A DNA stretch of 64,000 bases. It comes from Henckelia pumila. Its lineage: Eukaryota > Streptophyta > Magnoliopsida > Lamiales > Gesneriaceae. This document shows, in pieces, positions 46,622 through 58,593 of this stretch (position 1 is its first letter; the number at the start of each line of letters is the position of its first letter). Position numbers and translations under genes: made by a program. Below the pieces are notes generated by a model that saw only the letters and a program-made list of their open reading frames with translations, had not been told where the DNA came from and made no database searches. Location of the stretch: NCBI RefSeq assembly GCF_033568475.1, contig NC_133122.1, forward strand, positions 19,227,206-19,291,205, written 5' to 3'.

Positions 46622-47620
46622 ATGAAAAAAAAATTTAATTCCAAACAATGTTTACGTATATGTGTCATATATGAACTCTATACACTGATATATATGGTAG
46701 ACGTATCGATTAATTTTTTTTAAAAGTACAAGAACAATCTTAAATTCAGATTAAAACTATAGAATCGATTAAATTGAAAGCCATGATTTGTTCTCTCAAA
46801 AATAGAAAGCCATGATTTGGTTTATAAAATTTATTTGTTAATTCTTATTCTCGTGATGCTACAGTAATCAACTTACTCATGCTTATTGTCACCAGAAGGA
46901 ATAATTTATTAGTATATCCTATTTTGAAGAGTATTTTACCAATTCTATCTGGAAATTCTATTTTATAATCTGACCGATTTAATTATATTTAAAAACAAAT
47001 CAAAACTTCGATTTTAAAAATAATATGATAAAATCTCAAAAAGACGCATGTAGCAAAATAATTGAGCATTCATTTTTGAATACATATTATTTATTTATAT
47101 ATTTAACATTAATATGATAATATCAACGTCAGGTCTATGTTCAATCCTTTTGGAATTATTAAAGTTTAAAGTTTAATAAATGCTTGAATTAGCTAGTTTA
47201 TGTTATAAAGTAATTGAGTTAAACGCTTGGAGGTTTATGAACGTTTTTCAAATATAAAGGCTTATATATCATCCGTCAAAACGGATTAGGTCCGTCGGAC
47301 TAGCTCGTCTCGTCAAAATTTGACGGATTGGGTTAAGATTTTACCGACTCATCTAACAATTTTAACCAAAAGTAAGAAGATATTGCTTTATTTTTCGAGG
47401 AAAGATTCTCGACATTGCACACTATTTGATCCAAAATTATAGATTTCTCATCTCTCTTTTTTTTTTAATAACCAAAAAACAAGAGGAAAGAGGCCAACGC
47501 ATTCAAGATCGAAAATCTATTCCATTATTTCGTTTTATTATTATGTTGTATGCTATACTCGAGTTCAATGAAACAAACTAGTTAGTTCCATGATAGTCTT
47601 CTTTTCAAGCTCTGTTTGGT
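46622..47620. other. AT-rich intergenic DNA
   Basis: Nothing recognised beyond low-complexity stretches. Confidence 0.5.
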
Positions 47621-48184
47621 AGCATATGTTATTAATCTGTGTATAGTTCATCTTATACAATCTCGCGTTTTTCTCGTCATATTATTTATTCCTCTATTAA
47701 TTATTTATTTTACATCATTCAATCATTAATTATTTATCTTACATCAATTAAATTATTTAATTTAAATTACTATATTATCCTTTATAAATAATATTATTTA
47801 TTTATTGTTAAAAGTAGGGGTGAGCATCAACTCGGTTAAACCGAATTAACCGACCGAACCGATCTAAATCGGAAATTTGGTTCGGTTAATTTGAAAATTC
47901 GGTTTTCATTTCCAAAAAATTAGGTCAAATCGGTTAAATCGATTCGATTTCGGTTTTTGCTTTTTAAAAAATCGGTTAATCGATTTAACCGATTTGTCAA
48001 AATAGTTTTTTTTTTACATTTTTAATAAAATTGGTCATGACCCATGGGCTTCCAAAATTCAAAACTAAGCACACATGACCGGCCCACAACCTCAATCTCT
48101 AAATCCGGCCCACAACCTCAATCCCAAAATTGCAGACACAATCGATTTATCTCAATTCTCTCTGCAGTTTGTTCTCATCATTGG

Positions 48185-48698
48185 TAGAGCTGCCAAACGG
48201 GCCAACCCATGGCGGAGTGGGTCGGCCCACCAAAAATACACCAAAAAGCGGGCCGACCCACCATCCTAGCGGGCTGAAAATCCTCAACCCAACCCAACCC
48301 AAGGTGGGTTGCGGGTTAGGCGGGCCGGCCCATGGGTTGGCTAACGACAAATAAAAATAAATAATTAAATGTTATAATTAATTATAAATATTATTTCATA
48401 AATAAATATTAATAGAAACATATTAATAAAAATTTTAATTATTGATTTAATGTATGTAAATTTTATATAAAGTAATTAACACAAAAAAATTTCATAATTT
48501 TTATTAAAAAATACATATATAACAATAAAAATAAAAATAAATAATTAATTCTCCAGGCCCGCTATGGGCCAACCCACGCGGGTCGCGGGCCTAAGCGGGT
48601 TGGCCCATATAGTCCCACCTTTTGTTGGGTTGAAAATTTTTTAACCCAACCCACTTAAATTGACTAACCCGACGAGCCTAATCCAAATTGGCGGCTTA
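48185..48698. mobile_element. hAT-type MITE, GGGCC-rich family, copy 2 (nested)
   Basis: The ends TAGAGCTGCCAAACGGG and CCAAATTGGCGGCTTA are flanked by the perfect 8-bp duplication ATCATTGG (48177-48184, 48699-48706). It is the same family as 46075-46613 but inverted, and the AT core is closely similar. Confidence 0.9.
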
Positions 48699-48705
48699 AT
48701 CATTG

Positions 48706-48797
48706 GTCATCGTCCTTGCTCGTTGCTTTGATCTTTCGACTTTCATCTCTGGTCATCGTCCTTGCTCGTTGCTTTGATCTTTCGACTTTCATCTCTC
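48706..48797. repeat. Tandem duplication, 46-bp unit
   Basis: Two near-identical copies of a unit starting GTCATCGTCCTTGCTCG inside the outer hAT element. Confidence 0.85.
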
Positions 48798-49350
48798 AAA
48801 GAAGTCGATTTTTCTAAGGTGAGGTATGATTAAAATTTCTTTAAAACTGTCACTCAACCCTTCCAGTAATTTCTCAACTCTTGTGCTTTTGGTAGACCAA
48901 TTTTTAGGCTGAAATGAGATTTGGGATAACAATTATCTGGTTTTGCTGCTAAACTTTAATCAGCGAAAGTTTCTGGTTTTGTATTCCTTTTTCAGATTTT
49001 TTTCTTTTCTCCAGAAAAAAATCGGTTAACTCGGTCACCGACCGAATTAACCGATTTTTATTCGGTTCGGTTTTGATCGATTATCATACATAAATCGGTC
49101 GGTTTGGTTATATAAAAATAAATCGATTCGATTCGGTTATTCCCAAATCGATCGAATGTTCACCCCTAGTTAAAATGACAAAATTGTAATTTATCATTTT
49201 TATATAAAATTTAATTAATTAAATCAAATAAACTATAATGCATTAATCAAATCAAATACTATATTCACTATCATTTTTGATTTATTTTTTATTACATTAT
49301 ATTACTTATCTATGTATTATTTATCTCATCATACCTATCAAATGGTATCT

Positions 49351-50040
49351 AAATGTCATATCTATCCTTAAAATTGTGATAGTTATAATGTTACTTTATT
49401 TGATATATAATATAATATAATATAATTAATTAATTAGTTCGAGGTCGAAAGATCCCAAGTCTCCATAACGAAGCAAAGTTTGGAATCTCGTGAATAATAG
49501 CGAAAACAAAAGAGCTCATATGAGTTATCGGTCAATTTTTGTGATATAAATATCTTTATTAAAAAAATATTATTTTATATGTCAAAATTATTATTTTTCA
49601 TCATAGTTATGAATCAATTTAACTGTCACGTAGATATAAATCTATGAGACCATCCTACCAAATATCTTAATGAGAAAAAAATAATTTATGATGTCTAAAT
49701 TAGTGTGAACCCCAGTATAACTCCTAGAGAAAATAAATAAATAAATAAATAACTCAAAATTCTAAATTCTCCTGGCTGATATTTCATTAATGGACAGCAC
49801 GGCTATGTAGAAGGCCTTCTAATAACCTTCCAATCATGGCCCAAAACCCAAACCCAAACCCAAACCCAAACCCAAACACAAAGAGTAATAAATACATTTT
49901 TCTCATGGTCTTTTTGTCTTGTTGGTAATCTCAATAACATAGTTGAGTAGATGCTACCCGCAGGGTAGTGTTCTGCGGGCGGCATATACTAAATCCTCCA
50001 CATCATCAAAAGGCATGGACTCCATTGTTAATAACACATA
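49351..50040. other. Intergenic DNA between MITEs
   Basis: No gene seen. A GC-rich hairpin-like stretch at about 49953-49985 (CTACCCGCAGGGTAG) resembles the ends of the two MITEs that follow and may be a remnant of the same group. Confidence 0.45.
49843..49877. repeat. (CCCAAA)n short repeat
   Basis: About five units of the hexamer. It is not the plant telomere unit CCCTAAA. Confidence 0.9.
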
Positions 50041-50049
50041 TATCTTAAC

Positions 50050-50221
50050 GGAAATTTCGAACCTACCCATAAGATATTACCCTATGGGTGGTGTGGAGTG
50101 TTGTGATTGGTCTAAATTATGTAGGTCCCACATATTTTATGTGGGTCCCACATGATTGGACCAATCATGTGCTTCCACATAACCCATGGGGTAATACCCC
50201 ATGGGTAGGGTCGAATGAACC
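50050..50221. mobile_element. Mutator-type MITE, 172 bp
   Basis: The 9-bp duplication TATCTTAAC (50041-50049 and 50222-50230) is perfect. The inverted ends GGAAATTTCGAACCTACCCAT and ATGGGTAGGGTCGAATGAACC match at most positions. Internal short palindromes (ACCCATGGGGTAATACCCCATGGGT) would make a strong hairpin. Confidence 0.85.
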
Positions 50222-50236
50222 TATCTTAACACTCAC

Positions 50237-50389
50237 GGAAGAGTCGATGCTACCCCACCCGGGTAGTGCCCGGGTGGGGTAGCAACAGCCTAGATGTTGT
50301 TGCAGGTCAAATGATTTGACCTGCAAACAACATCCGGGCCGTTGATCTGACATCAGGGGTATTACCCTGATGCCAGCATCGACTCATCC
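50237..50389. mobile_element. Mutator-type MITE, 153 bp
   Basis: Inverted ends GGAAGAGTCGATGCT and AGCATCGACTCATCC. Perfect 9-bp duplication AACACTCAC at 50228-50236 and 50390-50398. The interior has two perfect-looking hairpins, around ACCCGGGTAGTGCCCGGGT and AGGTCAAATGATTTGACCT. Confidence 0.88.
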
Positions 50390-50398
50390 AACACTCAC

Positions 50399-51073
50399 AA
50401 CCCTTTTAACAACAACAATCATTATTTATGGGTCCAACATTCCACTCAATTAATATAAAAATATTTTTATATTAAATAACTACATTTTAACTATTTTAAA
50501 TTATTATTTATTTTCAAAATAATAATTTACTTTTTTAGTTTTAATTTTATTAATTTTAAATATATAATAATTAAAAATAATTATTTTTTTAATTTTATTA
50601 CTTTTTTAGTTTTAATTTTATTAATTATTTATTTACCGTTTTCAATATTTTATTTAAATAAATTTTTTTTAAAAAAATAACACCCACCCGCAATGCATTG
50701 AACACAAATTATTCTATGTTACATCTGTAGTACTTCTCCACACATGATGTGGTCAAATATTAATCATTGGATCATCAATACATATGTCAATTTCCATAAA
50801 AATATATGGGTCCCACGTGATCTAATGGTATTGAAATAGGAGGAGAAACACTTCAGGTGTAGTATAGACTGACCCCAATAAACACCCATTGTGTATGCTC
50901 TAAGAAATTCACACATACTATATGGATTTTCTTTTTGAGCCATTTGTTAAAAAAATATTATTATTTTTTTTGAGAAGAAAAAATAAAAAAAATATTATTT
51001 TTTATATCATAAAATTTTATTTTTTTTTATATCATAGAAAAAGAAAAAGAAATTCACAACAACAATACTGTTT
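50399..51073. other. AT-rich intergenic DNA
   Basis: Nothing recognised; long runs of A/T and (TTTTA)-type sequence. Confidence 0.5.
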
Positions 51074-51081
51074 TAATTAGG

Positions 51082-51669
51082 CAGTGTTTTCGGAACTGGA
51101 CCGGACCGACCGGTTCGACCAATTCGACCGAGAACTGGTCGCCGGACCGGTCCGGCCCGACCCCAAAAACCGAAAAACCGGTCCAACCGATCAGAACCGG
51201 CCAAAACCGGTCAAGAACCGGTTGGACCGGACAAAAACCGAAAAACCGGTTTTTCGAATTTTTTTTCATTTTTTATTTTGAAAATTTAAATTTTTTTATT
51301 TTTAAACCTTAGATTTAATATTTTTAAATATAAATACATTATTATTTGAAATTTCTACTTCATTAAAATTTTTTTAAAATAATTATTGGTTTTTTTTAAA
51401 ATAAATAATTTATTATTTAAATAATTTATAACTATAATTGATATTTTAAATATATTTACCTATTTATTTATCTTTTAAACTATGTTAAATATATATTTTA
51501 TATCTATTTATATAATTTTTGAGTTTTTAAAATTCCAAAATATATTATTTATTATATTAAATTATATAAACGGTTTTTCGGTTCGACCGTCTGGTTAAAA
51601 CGGTTCGATCGGTTGGACCATTTTTTTAAGTAAACCGGTTCGATCACCGGTCCAGTTATAAAAACATTG
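51082..51669. mobile_element. hAT-type MITE, ACCGG-rich family
   Basis: The ends CAGTGTTTTCGGAACTGGACCGG and (inverted) CAATGTTTTTATAACTGGACCGG match well. The 8-bp duplication TAATTAGG is perfect (51074-51081 and 51670-51677). Subterminal regions are packed with ACCGGTT/AACCGGT motifs, with an AT-rich core. Confidence 0.92.
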
Positions 51670-52126
51670 TAATTAGGGACCAACCATATATGTCGGGGCC
51701 TCCAAAATACAATAAAGGCTTATCTACAATGATTTAAAATTTTAGTGAGATACGTATCAATAAATTAAATAAAAAAATTCTTATGAGATAATTTCATAGT
51801 TGTATTTCAGACCTAACTTTAAATCATAAAAATATATTAATTTTTATGTTAAAAATATTATTTTTTTAATATAAATATAGATTGAATCAACTCTTAAAAA
51901 ACCCTAGTCCTTAATTAATAAGGTTGCACTTGAAATGAATTGATGAATTTGATTTAGGGTTGTATTTCAAATTCAAAACACATACATATCCAGTGTACTT
52001 AAATTCAGTTGAAATTTGAAATCAAAGAATTTGAAATCTTAAATCTCTATTTGTCGTTTTAACAAAAACTATAATTAGTGATAATGATATAAGTCAGAGT
52101 TTTTTAAAACCTTATAACCTCTCAAA

Positions 52127-52573
52127 TAGGGATGACATACCGTACCTTACCGAAAATCGCATACCGTATATCGTACCGAAAATTATGGTATAAAAAAATG
52201 CATATCGATACCGTACCGAAACTCTCGGTATACCAAAAGTCGGTAGACCGAAATTTTCGATACATATAAATAGCATATCGATCATACCAAAATTTCGGTA
52301 CGGTATCGGTATATACCGTTTTATACCGAAAAAAACCTTATATTTTTAAAAATTTATTGTTTATAAATATTATATATTTTTAATTTTTTAAATATTTTTT
52401 GGTATTTCGGTATACCGTTATATACCAAAATTTTCAAATTACATACCGTTACCGTACTGAAAAATTCGATATCTTTACCGTACCGTACGAAAATTTTCGA
52501 TATACCAAAAATTCAATATTTTTCCGGTACTATAACTTCGGTATACCGAATTCGATATTTTTTACCACCCCTA
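52127..52573. mobile_element. hAT-type MITE, ATACCG-rich family
   Basis: It begins TAGGGATGACATACCG and ends TTTTTACCACCCCTA. The duplication CTCTCAAA is perfect at 52119-52126 and 52574-52581. The interior is mostly TACCGAAA/TTTCGGTA repeats. Confidence 0.88.
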
Positions 52574-52642
52574 CTCTCAAACAATATGATTCAGTCATTC
52601 TACTCAATAAAGACAATAATTGCATCTCAAATCCAACATACA

Positions 52643-53231
52643 AGAGCATCTCCACCCGTTTTTTATTTTGGAAAACATCTCCAAAATGTATAAACCCAAT
52701 TCACTCGAACTCATCTCTTTTTTGGTTCTGAAAAAATTTTATTACGAAAATGTCATTCTCAAATATTTCAATTTAATTTTTTTGTATTTTTTTTGTATTT
52801 TTTAATTCGATCATATATATATTTGTTCATTTCAACCCTTTTATTTAATTTAATTTTTTGGGTGTTTTTTTAAATGAAATCAATGTTTTATTCTTATTTA
52901 TTTATTCTAATTAAATTATATTGAAAAAAAAATAGAATAATGATTAAATAAGACCGTGAATAAAAAATATATTACATATTTGCTCACGAACTGAAATCAA
53001 ATTAATTAAATTGAAATAAATATGCAATAACATTAAAATATAAAAAAATAGACGATTATTAAAAGATATAATAGTAATGATTTAAATAATTTGTAATAAA
53101 AAATAGTAAAATAGAGAATTTTTTTAAAAAATAAATAATATAGATTGGAAGAGATTTTTAAAATAGAAAATTCAGTATTTTATTTTAGATAATAGAATAC
53201 TCTGAAATGAAGAATTGCATTGGAGATATCT
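52643..53231. mobile_element. Possible MITE with GAGCATCTCC-type ends
   Basis: AGAGCATCTCCACCCG at the left and CATTGGAGATATCT at the right are loosely inverted. The flanks suggest a 3-bp duplication AAG but this is weak. The core is AT-rich. Confidence 0.35.
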
Positions 53232-53290
53232 AAGAATTTTAATCTTTTATCTTATGACTAAGCACTAATTAGTAATAGGATTTATCTTGA

Positions 53291-53300
53291 TATATAAATA
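53291..53300 (+). promoter_or_regulatory. Candidate TATA box of the LOG2-like gene
   Basis: TATATAAATA stands about 40 bp before a (GA)n tract (53335-53356) and 540 bp before the ATG, in a region that becomes CT-rich as plant 5' leaders often do. Confidence 0.4.
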
Positions 53301-53334
53301 TAATACTCGAATAAAAGTTGTAATCGCGAAAAAA

Positions 53335-53356
53335 AGAAAGAGAGAGAGAGAGAGAC
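53335..53356. repeat. (GA)n tract in the LOG2-like 5' region
   Basis: About ten GA units; GA repeats in plant leaders can bind BPC factors. No direct evidence here. Confidence 0.8.
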
Positions 53357-53843
53357 AAGGACGAAAGTGGAAAGCAAAACTCGAAAATGGTGAAGTTGGC
53401 ATCATTTTGGATTTGACCCTTTGAATAGTGTAACTATTGCAGGTGGGGAGCTTCACGCTACCCAAACCCCAACCCCACCACCCTTTTCTTCATCCCGTTC
53501 CCCTCTCTCATTATTATATTCTTCTTCCAATTCCTTTTTTCTTTCAATTTATTATTTGTTTTTGCAAATCCCCACCAATCTTTGAGCAGTATTATAATTG
53601 TCATTTGCAATTTTGCACTCTTTCCTTGTGTAATGCATTATGCATCTACTTTCTTCCCCCTTTTCATTACATCCACGCAATTAGCAAAACCCACATTCTT
53701 TCCTCTTTTCTAAAAATATTCTTGGCCTCCATTATTGCCTTTGTACGCAGAAGGAGTTTTTCTTGCCGAGACTCTTGATTTTTGTGTGTTTCTTGAGGAA
53801 AGGTGGTGTTTTTCCTTTTATTCTTTTGGAATTTGTACGCGAT

Positions 53844-56412
53844 ATGGGTAATATAGGGAGCAGCGGGGTGCACGGGCGGAGAAGGAGCTCCGGCAGGCGG
53901 AGCCACCCTCCACCTCCGCCGCCGCAGGATCCGCAGCCCGAGATCACGGCTAACCGATACGTTTTCGCAGCTGCGACGCCGTACCCTCCTGCACAGTACC
54001 CTAATCCCAACGCGCCACCTTATTACCAGTACCCGGGTTACTACCCACCACCGCCTGCATCGATGCCGATGCCTCTTCCTGCGCCATACGATCATCACCA
54101 CGCGGCGGCGCATGCTAGTTGGGTTAACGGGAGGTACCCCTGCGGACCCATGATGCAGCCGCCGGCGCAGCCGTACGTTGAGCACCAGAAAGCGGTCACC
54201 ATCCGCAACGATGTTAATCTGAAGAAGGAAACTTTAAGGATCGTGCCTGATGAAGCAAATCCTGGAAAGCATCTCGTTGCATTCACTTTCGATGCCACTG
54301 TGACTGGAAGGTATAATTTTTCTATAAGACCTTTCTATTATGTTCAGTTTTATGTAGATTGTGGAATGATTAGCTTCAATTTTGGCTTTATATGAATATG
54401 CTATGGTTCGTTTGACTGATCTTGTGGAAATTTTCCTGACGCGTGAACTTGTCCTTCTATGGGTATCTTATTTCTTAGAGAAGCAACTAATGTTGAATTT
54501 TAGTTAATCTTGGAGTGGGAATGTTTTTTAGTTTTATGGAACAAGTTTAAACCTTGATACAAATCTTGGGCTCGTTCCAAAAACTCTGCAAGAATTTGGG
54601 TTATTGGTTACAAGTTCCAACCTTGTAGTGATATTGCTGCACATATTACTGAAAAATAAATCGGCCAAGCTTGAAAATGTTTCTTGACTTTCTAGGTGTC
54701 AATTTAGCTTTGATTGCACGGACAATATATTCACGTGCAATTAGGGTGTTTGTTGTTCCCATGGTTTCCAACTTTCCCAACTTTTATTTCCTGGTATTTT
54801 CAAAGTGTCTGTTATACTTCTTAAACGAATCGAGGTAATGGATGTGGAAAAATATAATTGTTGGGAGTTATATTTGGTAAAACATTTGGAAGCTGTTCTT
54901 TAGGAGGTTATATTTTTGGAGAACTTAACGTTAAAATCTTACTTCTCACCCCTGTGAATTTAGTTGAGAATTTTTTTTTTGTATTTGAATATGTCAGTGG
55001 ACTGATTGATGTTTGATAAGTTTATGAACTATGGAATATTTTTCTTTGGGAACTTGGATCAATCATTTCTGTAAGGTGACAGTGAATTGAAATGCATCTA
55101 GTGGAATCCATTGGGTAGAATCTCGCTTGTGTGGCTCTGAGGCTCATGGCGTGACACTTTGTGCGGGTCTGGGGCTCATGGCATGGCTCTTATCAGTTAT
55201 CCTCTCACCCAACATCTTTGTTTTTTTCAACGTGGGACTGACCTTCAAATACCAAACTCATTTTATAGGCGTCCTTTTCCAAGAATCATTTAAAACTCAA
55301 ACTTGATAATTCGAGTTTTTTTTTTCTAGTATTTTTGTCCTATTTTGTATGTTTCTCTTGATGAAGTGTGATTTTAACTTGGTTTCCTTGGTACATGCAG
55401 CATTACAATAATTTTTTTTGCCAAGGAAGGTGAAGATTGCTGCTTGAGTCCAACAAAGGAAAGCTTACATCCATCAATCACTGTTCATTTTCAACAAGGT
55501 TTAGCCCAGAAATTTAAACAATCATCGGGCACTGGAATAGACCTTTCGATGTTCGAAGATGGAGAATTGTCAAAAGACAGTGACTTGGACGTGTACCCAT
55601 TGGCAGTTAAAGCTGAGGCGTGCTCAGATAGCAACAGTGGCAATCCGGACGGTGGATCCTCAAACTCCCAGATAACTCAGGCCGTGTTTCAAAAGGATAA
55701 AGGCGAATATCGTGTTAGGGTGGTGAAGCAAATACTATGGGTGAACGGCATGAGATATGAATTACAGGAGATTTATGGGATTGGAAATTCGGTAGAGGAT
55801 GAATTTGATGCGAATGATCCTGGAAAAGAATGTGTTATATGCCTTTCGGAACCTCGAGACACCACTGTGCTTCCATGTCGACATATGGTACTCATACACT
55901 CTCCCCCAGCATTACAATTTCACACCACTTAATACTTTATATCTGGAATATTTTTCAAGGCAGGTGGGCCAGTTATGGCATGGGGTATAAATGAGATCTT
56001 TCAGGGTTGGGCAATAATAGTTACATTTTCATTATTGTCAAAATAAGGACTACCTAAAACGAATTTAGTAAAATCCATGGATTTTGTACACCATAAATCT
56101 TGAAATTATATTGGAGGCCATTTTCCCCAAAAGCTACATCTCAAGTGAGGAAGGCCAACAATGCCTTTTATCTTCAACTAGATCTTTGGTCTTTCCTTGA
56201 ACACTTGATTTCTTGTATTCGTGAAACTACGTTTCTGTGAAGGAGCCTGTTAGTAGCTTATGAATGATGTTTCATTGTTTTTTGTTTGGATGCAGTGTAT
56301 GTGCAGCGAGTGTGCCAAAGTTTTGAGGTTCCAAACGAACCGGTGTCCAATATGCCGGCAGCCAGTGGAGCGTCTTCTAGAGATCAAGGTCAGCAATGGT
56401 ACCGATCAATGA
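53844..56412 (+). CDS. LOG2-like: LOG2/LUL-type RING E3 ubiquitin ligase, three exons
   Basis: The exons are 53844-54310, 55401-55887 and 56296-56412. Introns are GT-AG (1090 and 408 bp), phases match, and the product is 356 residues. The start MGNIGSSG is the expected N-myristoylation motif of the family and decides the ATG over an in-frame upstream extension without one. A Pro/Tyr-rich low-complexity region (about 20-105) comes first. It is followed by the family's DAR2 region with [20 protein letters not shown] and ITIIFFAKE. The RING begins at [19 protein letters not shown] (Cys about 300) and ends [16 protein letters not shown]. In Arabidopsis LOG2 acts at the plasma membrane with GDU1 in amino-acid export and in ABA responses; the same role here is inferred. 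Intron 1 and intron 2 show nothing unusual. Confidence 0.93.
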
Positions 56413-56740
56413 ACTAAATCAGCTGCCGCAGTTTAATGTTCTGTAAAGTTGTTTTTCTTTGTTCTTTTTTTTTTTTGCCTCGGTGGTTTTGGTGCCCTCT
56501 TCTGTTTTTGCCTCAATGAACAGAAGGCTCACACTGTTAAGCTATTGCACCTGCTATACGCTAAGGTTTTGGTTTGTTGACTGGATTTGAAATAATAATT
56601 AGTAGTGCTAAGTGACATTTCCTTTAAATACTTTGGCATGGCTTGCTTTACATCCAAATTAAGCAACATGCGATTTTGGGATGATGCCATATTAGAAATC
56701 ATACATCGACGCTATCGACGCAAAGCTTGTCCTACAAACT
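56413..56740. other. LOG2-like 3' untranslated region and spacer
   Basis: A T-run follows at 56466-56475 and no further gene is seen. I could not place one clear polyadenylation signal. Confidence 0.5.
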
Positions 56741-56862
56741 CTTGATGTGTAACTAGACATGACCTGAGGTTCTTATCGTACCCAAGAAATAGATATGTTC
56801 ACTTGATGTGTAACTAGACATGACCTGAGGTTCTTATCGTACCCAAGAAATAGATTTGGCTG
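56741..56862. repeat. Tandem duplication, 61-bp unit
   Basis: Two almost identical copies starting CTTGATGTGTAACTAGACAT at 56741 and 56802. Confidence 0.9.
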
Positions 56863-56904
56863 AACATAATAATGCAACTGAATTTGATTACGATTTTCTT
56901 CTAA

Positions 56905-57015
56905 GGTAGTGATTGGAAGAGGTTTTAGGAAGTATTTCTCAATTTTTCTTTCATTATAAAATTTTATGAAGGAAAAATTGATAAATGCTTATCAGAAGCT
57001 CTTTCAAATATTACC
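56905..57015. mobile_element. Small Tourist-like MITE, copy 2
   Basis: GGTAGTGATTGG...AAATATTACC, 111 bp, between direct TAA copies (56902-56904, 57016-57018). The interior folds back on itself. Confidence 0.7.
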
Positions 57016-57018
57016 TAA

Positions 57019-57949
57019 ATCTCATACGAAAAACAAAACTTGTCCAGCTTTTAGGTGATAACCCAGTGAGAAAAGCGCTATCATTTTAGTGGAAAGTATA
57101 CTCGAAGAGTTGTGAGTGCACCAGATGAGCTAAAAAAACACACACAAAAAATTTAAATAGGAATTTAGAAGAGAGGTGGCTCCTAAGTTTTTGTATGTGA
57201 AAGAAATTTTTTTTATTCAACTATACTTCCTCCTTTTTATTTATTTATTTATTTTACTAAGTGCATTCGAATTGACCCTTCATCAAACATGTAAAAGAAA
57301 TTGAGAATTAAAGAAAAAAAAATAGTTTTTATTCAACTATTCTTGCTCCTTTTTAATTTTTAATTTTTTTTTTTACCAAGAACGTTTGTGAAACATATTC
57401 TTTTATATCCAAATTGACCCTTAGTGGTGTATTAAAATTCATACATCAAAGCAAGGCAATGAATTTAAAATGGATTAAACAGAAAAGTCAATCTGGATTA
57501 ATTATTGTCAATCTTGAATTGTTAAACTCTAAAACTTTGTTACAAAATAAAATTTAGTTTATGAACTTTCGAGAGCCTAAAATACATACAAAATTTGTAT
57601 TCGTATATTTATGAACATTGTATTCCCCTACTAGTTTCAAATAAGCTTACTATCCGTTTTTTTTTAAAGAAAAAAAATTATTTCTGAAGTATGCTAGTGC
57701 TGTCTCGATGTGGCCCTAGCGTCCAGGCGCTCTCCGGTGGCACCTGTGTGGTAGAGGTTTCCCCAAAACCTCTTTTAAAAGTCTTTTTAATGTCCTAACC
57801 TATTTTTAAGGTGTTGGAACCCGTGAGAAATCTTGATCCGTTAGACGGTTTCACACAAATTTTTACCTTTTAAAATTGGGTGCATAGAACTAGAAAAATG
57901 AAAAAATAAATAAAGGGAGGGAGGGAGAGTAAAATAAATTAAAAGTTAC
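57019..57949. other. AT-rich DNA without a visible gene
   Basis: It contains a (TTTA)n tract near 57237-57255 and a partial repeat of 57182-57310 at 57310-57420 (shared TTTTTATTCAACTAT...CTCCTTTTTA). No ORF is supported. Confidence 0.5.
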
Positions 57950-57952
57950 TAA

Positions 57953-58058
57953 GGTAGTGTTTTCAGCCTTTAAAAATAAGTGATTATAAATTTTTTTTCC
58001 ACAATTTGTTAAGAAAAAAATTCATAATCACTTATTTTTAAAGGTTATAAATACTACC
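57953..58058. mobile_element. Small Tourist-like MITE, copy 3 (near-perfect hairpin)
   Basis: GGTAGTGTTT at the left and AAATACTACC at the right, with TAA on both sides (57950-57952, 58059-58061). The arms (CCTTTAAAAATAAGTGATTAT and its inverse) pair almost fully around a short loop. Confidence 0.8.
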
Positions 58059-58593
58059 TAAATAACCAAATGTATGATAATAGATTATCCATTACAGTAA
58101 TAGCATATACTGGTGTGGGTTAATATGATGCACAAGCCTATGTTGCAACATGAAAATCAAAATTTAAACCACAGTGAAGATTCGAGCTCACTTTCAAAAC
58201 AAATAGTCTTCAACTGATAAATGTAAATGAGACAGATCCACAAGTATCACATAGTGAAATTAAAAGCTCCCACCACTTTTCTTCAATATATTTCTGCAAT
58301 CAGTGGAAAATGGCAAATAGTGCAGGCCATCTTGGTTGATGACAAGAAGAAATTGCAAGAAAGGTAGCTAGACTTTCTCTCGGCGTGGTAATATTAAAGA
58401 TCCATTTTGTTTTTTTAAATGCATGTCTTTTATGATATTATCCCTATATTTTCTAGTTTTACATATACTAGTGTTGAAATAAAGAGCACATTTGTTAATT
58501 TAATAATTGAAAAACTTTAAACTTTTTTATTTATACTTTTAGATATCTGTATGTATGGGGTGGGGGATAACATAGAAACATAAGTATAATAAC

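Larger units (their letters stand above)
47815..49168. mobile_element. hAT-type element, CGGTT-rich family
   Basis: It begins TAGGGGTGAGCATCAA and ends GAATGTTCACCCCTA. The duplication GTTAAAAG/GTTAAAAT matches 7 of 8 bp (47807-47814 and 49169-49176). Both subterminal regions are built of AATCGGTTAA/ATTCGGTTCGG motifs. No transposase. It carries another hAT-type MITE (48185-48698). Confidence 0.88.
47622..49350. mobile_element. AT-rich MITE (about 370 bp) split by a hAT element
   Basis: The flanks 47622-47814 and 49169-49350 together match 33912-34262 in inverted orientation. The outer ends (CTGTTTGGTAGCATATG and CATACCTATCAAATGG) are imperfect inverted repeats. The ends are approximate. Confidence 0.6.

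Noticed and set aside
49843-49877. Telomere-like repeat
   Set aside because: The unit is CCCAAA, not CCCTAAA, and the run is short.
53763-53843. Upstream in-frame extension of the LOG2-like protein
   Set aside because: It would remove the N-terminal MGNIGSSG myristoylation motif, which is conserved in the family, and has no canonical start.
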